Assembly: GCA_937960715.1 (NCBI GenBank)
Contig: CALGOO010000267.1
Coordinates: forward strand, 1-14,609
Source of the DNA: an uncultured Candidatus Competibacteraceae bacterium
Lineage (GTDB): Bacteria > Pseudomonadota > Gammaproteobacteria > Competibacterales > Competibacteraceae
Direction: 5' to 3'
Length of the DNA: 14,609 nt
The notes under the pieces are model-generated. The model did not search any database. It worked only from the letters and a program-made list of their open reading frames with translations, and was not told where the DNA came from. Below, piece by piece: positions 1 through 6,397 of the stretch. The translations under genes were made by a program, and so were the position numbers. How positions within the stretch are numbered: the first letter of the stretch is position 1; the number at the start of each line of letters is the position of its first letter.

Positions 1-40
1 TTTTGATATGAGTGTCAATGTATGTCTATATCTCTTTCAA

Positions 41-295
41 CTATTGCACGCCCCTGAATATTTGCCCCAGCAACGCGCCAGGCCCGTCCAGTTCGAGCGT
101 CCTGACGGACTGGCCATCCTTATACGAAACAGTGGCTTGCACTTGATCGGCGCGAACGATCACCTGATTGACCGCTTGACAAAAGGGACATGGAGTTTCC
201 GCCTCCACCAGCAGGTCGGGCTTTTGGGAAAGCTCGGCGCTCATCGTAAAGATTTCCCCGCACTGCCAGCACTTAATGTTCAGTGCCTGTCTCAT
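41..295 (-). CDS. Small two-CxxC zinc-ribbon protein, function unknown
   Basis: An 84-aa protein whose clear signature is two CxxC pairs: C9-W-Q-C12 and C36-P-F-C39. This four-cysteine pattern is typical of a zinc ribbon. The C-terminal half has no cysteines and reads like a small beta-rich domain ending in an LLGQIF segment. There is no signal peptide or membrane segment, so it is probably cytoplasmic. An ATG at 301 is also in frame, but the AAGGAG Shine-Dalgarno lies only 2 nt before it and 8 nt before the ATG at 295, so 295 is preferred. It diverges from the Hsp90-family gene across about 125 bp, which may hold promoters for both. Zinc ribbons of this size bind nucleic acid or protein partners; nothing here says which. 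The gene is likely real; the function is unknown. Confidence 0.75.
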   Translation of the reverse strand: MRQALNIKCWQCGEIFTMSAELSQKPDLLVEAETPCPFCQAVNQVIVRADQVQATVSYKDGQSVRTLELDGPGALLGQIFRGVQ

Positions 296-422
296 CGTCA
301 TTGCTCCTTTTCCACTACCTCGACACCGCTAGGATAGCAGCGATAATCCCGCTGGAAAAACAGAGGGTCGAGGCCAACAAAGCGTTTCGCGCCACCCCCG
401 CCATCCAGGAGATCGCCGCTCC

Positions 423-2294
423 ATGCCCAAGATGCGCGCCAGCTTTCAAGGTCTGGTCCGATTGCTGGCCCAAAGCCTGTACCCAGAACCGGACGTGTTC
501 ATCCGCGAACTGCTGCAAAACGCCCACGACAGCATCCAGTTGCGCCGGGTCCACGAACCGGAACCGGCCGGCGAGATTCGCATCGACGTGGACGAAGCCA
601 ACCGCGCGCTGAGTTTCAGCGACAACGGTACCGGCATGGACCGGCGGGACATCGAGGAATTCCTGAGCGTCATCGGCAGCACCGGCACCGGCAGCCGCGC
701 CCGCGAACTGGCTTCCCACGACGTGGCGGTCGCCACCATCGGCCAGTTCGGCATCGGCTTGCTGTCGGCCTTCGTGGTCGCGGAACGGATCGAGGTTTAC
801 ACCCGCAAACCGATGGCGTCGCACGCCTGGCGCTGGGTCAACCACGGCGGCGAGGATTACGAATTGGACGCCCTGCCGGCGAGCGCGCAACCGCCGGGGA
901 CCCGCGTCGTCGTCACGCTGGCGGCCGACCGAACCGACTTTCTCGATGGTCGCCGCATCCGGCAAACCGCGCGGCGCTACGCCGATTTCCTGTCGTTCCC
1001 GATCCTGCTCGACGGCTTCGGCCCGATCAACGCCGTCAACGCGCCCTGGCACGAACCGAGCTGGCGCGATCCTGGCGAGCGGGAACGGTTGCTGAGCGCC
1101 TTTTTGAGCCAGCGGTACGCCGATCCGCCGCTGCTGGTCATCCCGGTCGATCTGTCGAATCCGCAAGCATTGGGCGGATTGTTCATCCCCAGCCGCTACG
1201 CGCCCGGCGGTCAAGCTGGCGGAACGGTCGATCTCTTCCAGACCCGGATGAGCATTCGCCCGAACGACGCCGAATTGCTGCCGGAATGGGCGCGGTTCGT
1301 GCGCGGGGTGGTGGATTGCCCGGCTTTGCAACCGACCGCCGCCCGCGACAACGTGGTGCGGGATGGGGCCTATCACGCCTTGCGCGAGGCGTTGGGCGAA
1401 ATCATTGTCACCGCCCTACTCGACCTCGCCGCGCGCGACCGGCCACGGTTCCTGCAACTCTGCGACTGGCATCACGACGCCATCAAGGGCATGGCGGCGC
1501 GACACGCCGATTTCGGTGCGGCGGTCCTCGATCATCTCCCCTTCGAAACCCATCAGGGGCAGTTGACCTTGCCCGATTATCTGAGCCGCCAAGTGACGAC
1601 GAGCGACGGCCGGCGACCGCTCTACTTCTTCACCCACGCCGCCGACGCCAACCAGTTCTACACGCTGTGCCAGGCGCGCGGCCTGCTGGCGATCAACGCC
1701 GGGCGACCCTTCGACGAAACGCTGTTACGCCGTTATGCCGAACAGCATCCGAAAACGGTGGAACTCAAACCGTTGGACCGGCTGGACGATCCGGCCTGGT
1801 ACGAACGGCTGGACGTGGCGGAACAGGCCGAATACGCCCGGTTGGAACGCGCGATGGACCGGGCATTGGCCGAGATGGAAACGCGGGTCAAAACTCAGGT
1901 GCGCCGGTTTCGACCGGACGATTTAAGCGCGGTGTTGCTGGCCGGCCAGCGCATCGCCGCCTTCGACGCGATGGAACAAACGCTGGAGAAACCGTTTCTG
2001 CTGGACGGCCTGGCGGAACTGGCCGGCGAGGTGCGCGACCGCTTGCGTCGTCAGCCGTTGACCTTGCTGCTGAACGCGGCGCATCCGCTGGTGCGGCGCC
2101 TCGGCGAAGTGGCCAATCCCGCCGAGACGCGCTATCGGCCATTGCTGACCGGGCTCTACCACGCCGCCCTGCTCAACGCCCAACATCGGCTGACGCCCGC
2201 CGCCGCTCGCCGCTTTCATGCCGATTTACAGGCATTGTTGCTGGAACATTTGGAATTGCAAGTCCGCGACAGTGCGGCCAGCATCCGCAATTGA
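423..2294 (+). CDS. Hsp90-family (HtpG-like) ATP-dependent chaperone, divergent
   Basis: A 623-aa protein, almost the same length as E. coli HtpG (624 aa), but divergent from it. The GHKL ATPase site is intact. The motif RELLQNAHDS carries E29 and N33, matching HtpG's ELISNASDA. D67 lies in DNGTGM, and GQFGIG (107-112) is the ATP-lid glycine motif followed by LLSAFVVAERI. In the middle domain R308 (PTAARDNVV) sits where HtpG has its SRE arginine that contacts the ATP gamma-phosphate; this alignment is by eye. The C-terminal third (about 470-623) is much less like HtpG but long enough for a dimerisation domain. It should be a cytoplasmic folding or remodelling chaperone. The start is supported by AGGAG about 11 nt upstream. 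It diverges from a zinc-ribbon gene and converges on a cytochrome gene 43 bp away. In E. coli htpG follows recR; here it is about 3 kb beyond that cluster and in the opposite orientation. No gene symbol is given because it may be a paralogue rather than the orthologue of htpG. Confidence 0.9.
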   Translation: MPKMRASFQGLVRLLAQSLYPEPDVFIRELLQNAHDSIQLRRVHEPEPAGEIRIDVDEANRALSFSDNGTGMDRRDIEEFLSVIGSTGTGSRARELASHDVAVATIGQFGIGLLSAFVVAERIEVYTRKPMASHAWRWVNHGGEDYELDALPASAQPPGTRVVVTLAADRTDFLDGRRIRQTARRYADFLSFPILLDGFGPINAVNAPWHEPSWRDPGERERLLSAFLSQRYADPPLLVIPVDLSNPQALGGLFIPSRYAPGGQAGGTVDLFQTRMSIRPNDAELLPEWARFVRGVVDCPALQPTAARDNVVRDGAYHALREALGEIIVTALLDLAARDRPRFLQLCDWHHDAIKGMAARHADFGAAVLDHLPFETHQGQLTLPDYLSRQVTTSDGRRPLYFFTHAADANQFYTLCQARGLLAINAGRPFDETLLRRYAEQHPKTVELKPLDRLDDPAWYERLDVAEQAEYARLERAMDRALAEMETRVKTQVRRFRPDDLSAVLLAGQRIAAFDAMEQTLEKPFLLDGLAELAGEVRDRLRRQPLTLLLNAAHPLVRRLGEVANPAETRYRPLLTGLYHAALLNAQHRLTPAAARRFHADLQALLLEHLELQVRDSAASIRN

Positions 2295-2337
2295 CCGAGA
2301 TCATGGCGGGAATGGCGCGGCCTTCGCTCCTGGCGGT

Positions 2338-2943
2338 TCACCCCCCAGTCGGCGGCTGATAATCGGGCGCCCGGTTGCGAATCGGCGGTACGGTTTGCAG
2401 ATACCGGAACATCGCCCGCAGGTCGTCCTCGGTCAAGCGCGACATGGCCGGCCAAGGCATCGGCGGCATGATCGGCCGACCAACCCCGGCGTGCTTGCCG
2501 GTCTTGATCGCCTGCACGAAATCCTCCTCTCGCCAGTTGCCTAACCCGGTTTCCTTGTCGGGGGTCAGGTTGATCGCGTAGCTGATTCCCCAGGGCCCGG
2601 CATACGCGGTATTGGTCGCGGACCCGAACCAGACCCAGGATCCATCGGCCTTGGGTGGCGGTGGTAATTTCAGATTTTCCGGATGGCCCGACAGATGACG
2701 GGACAAATCCGGCTCCGGACCCTTCGGCCCCATCTTCATGGGCGTGTGACAGTCGGCGCAACCGAGCCCCGCCACCAGATAAGCGCCGCGCGCGGTGAGA
2801 TCGTCGCCGCCGCTCGCGGCCAGGGCGGACCCATTGGCGACGCCAAGCCCAAGAGCGCCCATCGCCAGAAAACCGGCGGCCCTTGACGCTTTCCGGGAAG
2901 ATCGAACCGCTTCCAAGTACGACGGAATCATCACTTGTCTCAT
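2338..2943 (-). CDS. Exported mono-haem cytochrome c
   Basis: A 201-aa protein with one covalent haem site, C62-A-D-C65-H66, after a Sec-type signal sequence. That signal has a basic n-region up to about residue 21, a hydrophobic stretch about 22-40, and an ALA-A cleavage region near 41-43. The mature part resembles the cytochrome c subunits of periplasmic dehydrogenases, with INLTPDKETGLGNW at 124-137 and GRPIMPPMPWPAMS at 155-168. M162, or M159, is the likely second haem ligand. It probably carries electrons in the periplasm, but no dehydrogenase or oxidase gene lies beside it, so its partner is unknown. Two upstream in-frame starts exist (GTG 2958, ATG 2946). ATG 2943 has GAGG six nt upstream and is preferred. 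The gene converges on the Hsp90-family gene. Confidence 0.85.
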   Translation of the reverse strand: MRQVMIPSYLEAVRSSRKASRAAGFLAMGALGLGVANGSALAASGGDDLTARGAYLVAGLGCADCHTPMKMGPKGPEPDLSRHLSGHPENLKLPPPPKADGSWVWFGSATNTAYAGPWGISYAINLTPDKETGLGNWREEDFVQAIKTGKHAGVGRPIMPPMPWPAMSRLTEDDLRAMFRYLQTVPPIRNRAPDYQPPTGG

Positions 2944-2998
2944 CATGCACCTCGTCACCAGATAGAGCTTTTAGTCGGACTGCATTCCTCGGAAATTA

Positions 2999-3029
2999 AG
3001 TATAGATCGTGGACAAGCCACGCTTGCAA
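2999..3029 (-). promoter_or_regulatory. Possible promoter of the cytochrome c gene with an operator-like inverted repeat
   Basis: Read on the minus strand, TTGCAA (3029-3024) and TATACT (3004-2999) are separated by 19 nt, about 55 bp upstream of the cytochrome start. The -10 is a good sigma70 match; the -35 is fair and the spacing long. A short inverted repeat, CGTGG-N5-CCACG (3009-3023), lies within the spacer, where a repressor or activator could bind. Seen by eye only. Confidence 0.3.
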
Positions 3030-3172
3030 GGACCAATGAAAAGAATTGCATCGATAACTGATTGATAGTGCTGTTTAAACAGGGCTGGCCGGAGCCACCG
3101 TGGTTCCGCCGTGGCGATGGCTTTCGGTGTCGCTCTGGTAACCGTGAAAGCGCGCCATCCAAGCCTGATGAT

Positions 3173-3201
3173 CTGCCAGCCGGTCTTGAAAGTCGTATAA
3201 T
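3173..3201 (+). promoter_or_regulatory. Sigma70-type promoter for the phospholipase B-like lipoprotein gene
   Basis: A perfect TATAAT (3196-3201) lies 17 nt downstream of CTGCCA (3173-3178, 4 of 6 matches to TTGACA). Transcription would start near 3208, giving a leader of about 78 nt that contains the hairpin at 3227-3258. It is the best promoter match noticed in the window, but is predicted only. Confidence 0.5.
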
Positions 3202-3226
3202 CGATGGGGTCTTGATTCATCCGTCA

Positions 3227-3258
3227 GCGTCGGGCGGAAATCGTTTTCCGCCCGACGC
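3227..3258 (+). repeat. Perfect 14-bp inverted repeat (leader hairpin)
   Basis: Arms GCGTCGGGCGGAAA (3227-3240) and its exact complement (3245-3258) flank the 4-nt loop TCGT. It lies in the predicted 5' leader and ends 27 nt before the ATG of the lipoprotein gene. No T-run follows, so it is not a standard intrinsic terminator. It could be an mRNA stability or regulatory hairpin, or a REP-like element. A second 14-bp hairpin with the same GGCGGAA core occurs at 11492-11524. Confidence 0.75.
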
Positions 3259-3285
3259 CATCAACCAGTGCGATGAGGGGGAATC

Positions 3286-4977
3286 ATGTCATTCAAGTCG
3301 TCCAACTATCTTGGGTCTCGACTCATACTGGCTGGCGCCGCTTTACTGATCGTGGCGTCTTGCAGTTCAACCGGTGAATTGGCGCGGCGCCCGTCGGAAT
3401 CGCCGGGCTTCAGCACAACCGTCACCCAGGCCGGCAGCCCATTAACCCGTTATCGGCTCGACCACGACACGCAAGGCGTGATGGAAACCATCAGCAATAT
3501 CGTCAACGTCAGCATCGTGTCGAACGACCCCAACGTCTACAAGGCCGAATACGAGGCCGGTTTCATCCAGGGCAAACTGCAAGGGCAAAAGATCATCGCG
3601 GCCCGCGACAACTCCTGGGACAACGCCTATCTGACCAACCCCAAGCACAGCTATCCCCAGCGGATTCCGCCCTCGGCGGCGGAACTGGCGCTGGCGCAAC
3701 AGACTCTGGCGCTGAATCTTCAATACACCCTCGATTACGTCCAGCGCGCCAAGGATACGGGCACCGGTAAGAAAATGCGGCGGTTGCTGTACCGCCTGGT
3801 CGGCATTCACCACGGCGCGACCCAGGACCAGCCGGCGGTGCTGGCGTTTACCGACGCCTGGTCGCCGACCCTGAGCACCGCCGATCTGCAAATCGGCTAC
3901 CAGACACCCACGCTGAGCTTCATGGACGTGTATTTCGTCAACGCCTTTCAGGATTTGCTCGATGTGCTGCCCGATCACCCGCCGCAAGCAGCCCGCGGCC
4001 GGCCCAGCAAGTGTTCCGCCTTCGTCAAGAAGACCCCGAATGACATCCTGATCGCGCATAACAGTTGGTCCGGCTTTCTGAGTCAGACTCAGGCGATGAG
4101 CTTGTGGGTCAACGGCGATTTCATGACCTTCAATCCGATTGCGCCCGGTTATCTGGGTTCAAGCTCGGATTTTGGCTACAACAACCATGGCATTCTGTTC
4201 AACGAAACCACTCATCACGCTACCTATACCGAACCCAAGGTCGAAGCGCTGTGGATGTTCTGGCGGGCGACACTGGCCGAGCAGTTCTCCCATTCGCTGG
4301 ATGAATTTTTCAAGTACATTGCGCTGGAACCGTCCGGCACCTACATGAACGGCTACATGGTGATCGACGCCAAGACCGGGGACATCGGGCTGGTGGAGAT
4401 GTCGTACAAGAGCTTCGTGTTCTATAAGGCGAACGGCAAGGGCGGCTACACGGTGACCACCCAGCCGGTGGGGCTGGACAAACGTTACGACCGCCAGATG
4501 GTGGCCAGCGACTACCTCATCGGCATCAACTATCCGGCGTCCTACCAGATTCGCCGCGATCTCCAGGCGCTAGATACCCGGCCGGCCCGCAAGCGGCAGC
4601 TCCTGGCGCGGATCGGCGCGGTGAACGATCTGGAATCGGCCAAACAGTTGATCACCTACACCGCGCCTCACAATCCGCTATCCATTTTCGGACGCTGGGA
4701 CCTTGGCTATGGCGAGACGCCCACGCCCAAGACCATTCCCGATGGCTCGCTCGACGCCAAGGTGGGCTCCGCGACCATGGCCCGGCGGATGATGCGGCTA
4801 CAGGGGATGCTGGACGTGGAGTCTCCGGTCCAGGGCTTCTGGATGAAATTCGGCACGCCTTACGTCAAAGGCACGCCATTCATTTGGAGCCAGTCGCAAT
4901 GGAAGGAATGGAAACTGCGCGACGTGCCGGATCGGTTGGATGGCGACTATACCCTGCTGAACACCTATGTTCGGTAG
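3286..4977 (+). CDS. Phospholipase B-like lipoprotein, N-terminal-nucleophile hydrolase fold
   Basis: A 563-aa protein with a lipoprotein signal: hydrophobic segment about 12-25 and lipobox V-A-S-C with lipidated C26. The mid-protein motif KCSAFVKKTPNDILIAHNSWSGF carries C243, H258, N259 and W261. It resembles the CSA...GHNTW motif of the eukaryotic phospholipase B-like family (PLBD1/PLBD2, Drosophila lama). In that family the cysteine becomes the catalytic nucleophile after autocleavage. Other family-like stretches follow: FNETTHHATYTEP, the SGTYMNGYMVIDAKTG segment, and an N-terminal region with a YEAGFIQG helix. It probably acts on acyl-ester or amide bonds at the outer membrane or in the periplasm; the substrate is not evident. 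It stands alone with its own promoter, leader hairpin and AGGGGG ribosome site, and converges on the HINT gene 45 bp away. The family call is by motif recognition; remote relation to acid ceramidase or C45 acyltransferases is the alternative. Confidence 0.75.
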   Translation: MSFKSSNYLGSRLILAGAALLIVASCSSTGELARRPSESPGFSTTVTQAGSPLTRYRLDHDTQGVMETISNIVNVSIVSNDPNVYKAEYEAGFIQGKLQGQKIIAARDNSWDNAYLTNPKHSYPQRIPPSAAELALAQQTLALNLQYTLDYVQRAKDTGTGKKMRRLLYRLVGIHHGATQDQPAVLAFTDAWSPTLSTADLQIGYQTPTLSFMDVYFVNAFQDLLDVLPDHPPQAARGRPSKCSAFVKKTPNDILIAHNSWSGFLSQTQAMSLWVNGDFMTFNPIAPGYLGSSSDFGYNNHGILFNETTHHATYTEPKVEALWMFWRATLAEQFSHSLDEFFKYIALEPSGTYMNGYMVIDAKTGDIGLVEMSYKSFVFYKANGKGGYTVTTQPVGLDKRYDRQMVASDYLIGINYPASYQIRRDLQALDTRPARKRQLLARIGAVNDLESAKQLITYTAPHNPLSIFGRWDLGYGETPTPKTIPDGSLDAKVGSATMARRMMRLQGMLDVESPVQGFWMKFGTPYVKGTPFIWSQSQWKEWKLRDVPDRLDGDYTLLNTYVR

Positions 4978-5022
4978 CCAGGCGGCGGGGCTTCTCAAGC
5001 CGGCTGGCTGCAAAGGGCGCCA

Positions 5023-5367
5023 TCACCCCGGCGGCCAGCCCAGTTCTCGCCCGGCCAGCAGGTGCATGTGGACATGAAAGACGATCTGGCCGGCGTCACG
5101 GTTGCAATTGATCACCGTCCGGTAACCGCGCTCCGCCACGCCCAGTTCCGCCGCGACGCGCTGGCCCGCCAGGTACAGCCGGCCGATCAGCGCGGCGTCG
5201 GCCTCGGTCAGATCGTTGAGCGTGGGAATATGCCGCCGGGGGATAACCAGCAGATGAACAGGGGCCTCGGGATTGATATCCCGGAAGACCACCACCTCGC
5301 CGTCGTCGTGGAGCTTGGCGGCGGGAATTTCGCCAGCGGCGATCTTGCAGAAAATGCAGTCGGTCAT
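5023..5367 (-). CDS. hinT: HINT-type HIT-domain nucleotide hydrolase
   Basis: A 114-aa histidine-triad protein close to E. coli HinT in length and sequence. The signature is H98-V-H100-M-H102 (H-phi-H-phi-H), where the central H100 is the expected nucleophile for hydrolysing purine nucleoside phosphoramidates and aminoacyl-adenylates. Other matches to HinT are FRDINPEAPVHLLVIP, IPTLNDL and GYRTVINCNRDAGQ. The N-terminal C4-x2-C7, with H46 and H98, can form the zinc site found in many HIT proteins; E. coli HinT lacks these cysteines. The open frame runs further upstream to 5808, but that part is a shadow of recR, and the family N-terminus fits ATG 5367. It begins 20 nt after recR in the same direction, so it is probably the last gene of the dnaX-ybaB-recR operon. 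Cytoplasmic. Confidence 0.93.
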   Translation of the reverse strand: MTDCIFCKIAAGEIPAAKLHDDGEVVVFRDINPEAPVHLLVIPRRHIPTLNDLTEADAALIGRLYLAGQRVAAELGVAERGYRTVINCNRDAGQIVFHVHMHLLAGRELGWPPG

Positions 5368-5387
5368 GACGGCTGTTCCGATAAGCT

Positions 5388-5984
5388 TTACAAATCCCGG
5401 CGGCCGGCGAAAGCGTGCGCCAGCGTGCCGCCGTCCACGGATTCCAGTTCCCCGCCCAGTGGCACACCGTGGGCGATGCGGGTGGCGCGGATGCCGCGCT
5501 CGCGGGCCAGTTCGGCGATGTAGTAGGCGGTCGCCTCGCCTTCCACGGTCGGATTGGTGGCCAGGATGATCTCGCGGACCTCGCCGGTATCCAGCCGCGC
5601 CTCCAGCGCGTCCAACCCCAGTTCCGCCGGGCCGACGCCGTCCAGCGGCGACAGGTGCCCCATCAACACGAAGTACACGCCCTGGAAACCGGTGGCCTGC
5701 TCCACCGCCAGTACGTCGGCGGGGGTTTCGATCACGCACAGCAACGCGCGGTCGCGACGCGGGCTGGCGCACAAGAGGCAAAGTTCGGTTTCGCTCAGGT
5801 CGCGGCACAACCGGCAGTGGCCAATACCGTCCAGCGCCGCCCGCAACGACTCGACCAGCCGGTCCGCGCCGTCGCGATCCCGCTCCAGCAGGTGCAGCGC
5901 CATCCGCTGGGCGGACTTCGGCCCCACCCCTGGCAGGCAGCGCAGCGCCGTCATCAATCGATTCAGCAGGGGCGAGGCGGCCAC
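5388..5984 (-). CDS. recR: Recombination mediator protein RecR
   Basis: A 198-aa protein, the standard RecR length (E. coli 201). RecR forms a ring-shaped clamp that works with RecF and RecO to load RecA onto SSB-coated gaps. All domains are visible: the N-terminal helix-hairpin-helix (ALRCLPGVGPKSAQRMALHLL, about 13-33), a C4 zinc finger (C57, C60, C69, C72), and a Toprim domain with the E-TPAD motif at about 85-90, followed by GVYFVLMGHLSPLDGVGP and ILATNPTVEGEAT. The GGELE-VDGGTL C-terminus is also conserved. The start is GTG at 5984, which aligns with the E. coli N-terminus (SPLL..LM.ALRCLPGVG) and lies 9 nt after the ybaB stop, indicating tight co-transcription. Confidence 0.98.
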   Translation of the reverse strand: MAASPLLNRLMTALRCLPGVGPKSAQRMALHLLERDRDGADRLVESLRAALDGIGHCRLCRDLSETELCLLCASPRRDRALLCVIETPADVLAVEQATGFQGVYFVLMGHLSPLDGVGPAELGLDALEARLDTGEVREIILATNPTVEGEATAYYIAELARERGIRATRIAHGVPLGGELESVDGGTLAHAFAGRRDL

Positions 5985-5993
5985 GGCAAACCG

Positions 5994-6329
5994 TCAGAAC
6001 GGCATCTTGAAATCGCCCAGCATCCCCGGCGGCAAGCCCATGCCGGCGGTAAGACCGCCCATTTTCTCCTGCACGGTGCGCTCGACCTTGTGAACGGCGT
6101 CGTTGAACGCAGCCGCCACCAGATCTTCCAGCATGTCCTTGTCGTCGCCCACCAGACTGTCGTCGATTCGAAGCCGTTTGACTTCGTAGCGGCCGGTCAT
6201 GACCACGCTGACCAGGCCGCCGCCGGATTCACCGGTGATTTCCATCGCCGCGATCTCCGCCTGCGCCTTTTGCAGGTTCTCCTGCATCTTCTGCGCCTGC
6301 TTCATGATGTTGCCCAAAGCGCCTTTCAT
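5994..6329 (-). CDS. ybaB: YbaB/EbfC-family nucleoid-associated protein
   Basis: A 111-aa protein matching the YbaB/EbfC family in length, sequence and position between dnaX and recR. The N-terminal helix (MKGALGNIMKQAQKMQENLQKAQAEIA) is the dimer-forming coiled region. It is followed by the core with GGGLVSVVMTGRYEVKRLRIDDSLV and DKDMLEDLVAAAFNDAVHKVE. A methionine/glycine/proline-rich tail ends in LPPGMLGDFKMPF. Homologues bind DNA as tweezer-shaped dimers. The start has a good GAGG site about 5 nt upstream. The REP-like hairpin at 6363-6388 lies in the 68-bp gap after dnaX. Confidence 0.96.
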   Translation of the reverse strand: MKGALGNIMKQAQKMQENLQKAQAEIAAMEITGESGGGLVSVVMTGRYEVKRLRIDDSLVGDDKDMLEDLVAAAFNDAVHKVERTVQEKMGGLTAGMGLPPGMLGDFKMPF

Positions 6330-6351
6330 CGTTTCCTCGCTGTCCTTCAGT

Positions 6352-6388
6352 CTTCACCCCAACCCCTCGCCCGCTGGCGGGCGAGGGG
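6352..6388. repeat. REP-like palindromic element between dnaX and ybaB
   Basis: Arms CCCCTCGCCCGC (6363-6374) and GCGGGCGAGGGG (6377-6388) are perfect complements and can fold as an 11-bp stem with loop CTGG. The flank CTTCACCCCAA (6352-6362) plus this palindrome resembles the dispersed 'CACCCCAACCCCTC...GAGGGG' repeats common between genes in many gammaproteobacteria. In the dnaX-ybaB transcript it would form a strong hairpin that could adjust stability or expression of the downstream genes. No T-run follows on the minus strand, so full termination is unlikely. Confidence 0.65.
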
Positions 6389-6397
6389 AACGAATCG

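Larger units (their letters stand above)
2944..3285. other. Intergenic region between divergent cytochrome c and lipoprotein genes
   Basis: About 340 bp without a convincing gene. It is more AT-rich than its surroundings at the cytochrome end. It contains a possible minus-strand promoter (2999-3029), a 12-bp palindrome centred on GTTTAAAC (3071-3082), a plus-strand promoter (3173-3201), and a perfect hairpin (3227-3258) just before the lipoprotein gene. The short open frames here, up to 74 codons, lack a good ribosome binding site and recognisable protein features. Confidence 0.6.

Noticed and set aside
315..1376. 353-codon minus-strand open frame
   Set aside because: Antisense to the Hsp90 gene; low-complexity, Arg/Asp/Gly-rich translation with no family features.
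3071..3082. 12-bp perfect palindrome CTGTTTAAACAG
   Set aside because: Perfect 12-bp palindromes are expected a few times by chance in about 14.6 kb, and nothing ties this one to a regulator or transcript.
2996..3220. 74-codon minus-strand open frame in the intergenic region
   Set aside because: No ribosome site, no recognisable protein features, and it overlaps both candidate promoters.
4973..5012. Possible bidirectional terminator between the convergent lipoprotein and hinT genes
   Set aside because: Only a 6-bp stem (AGCCAG/CTGGCT) with a long loop and no T-run on either strand; too weak to annotate.
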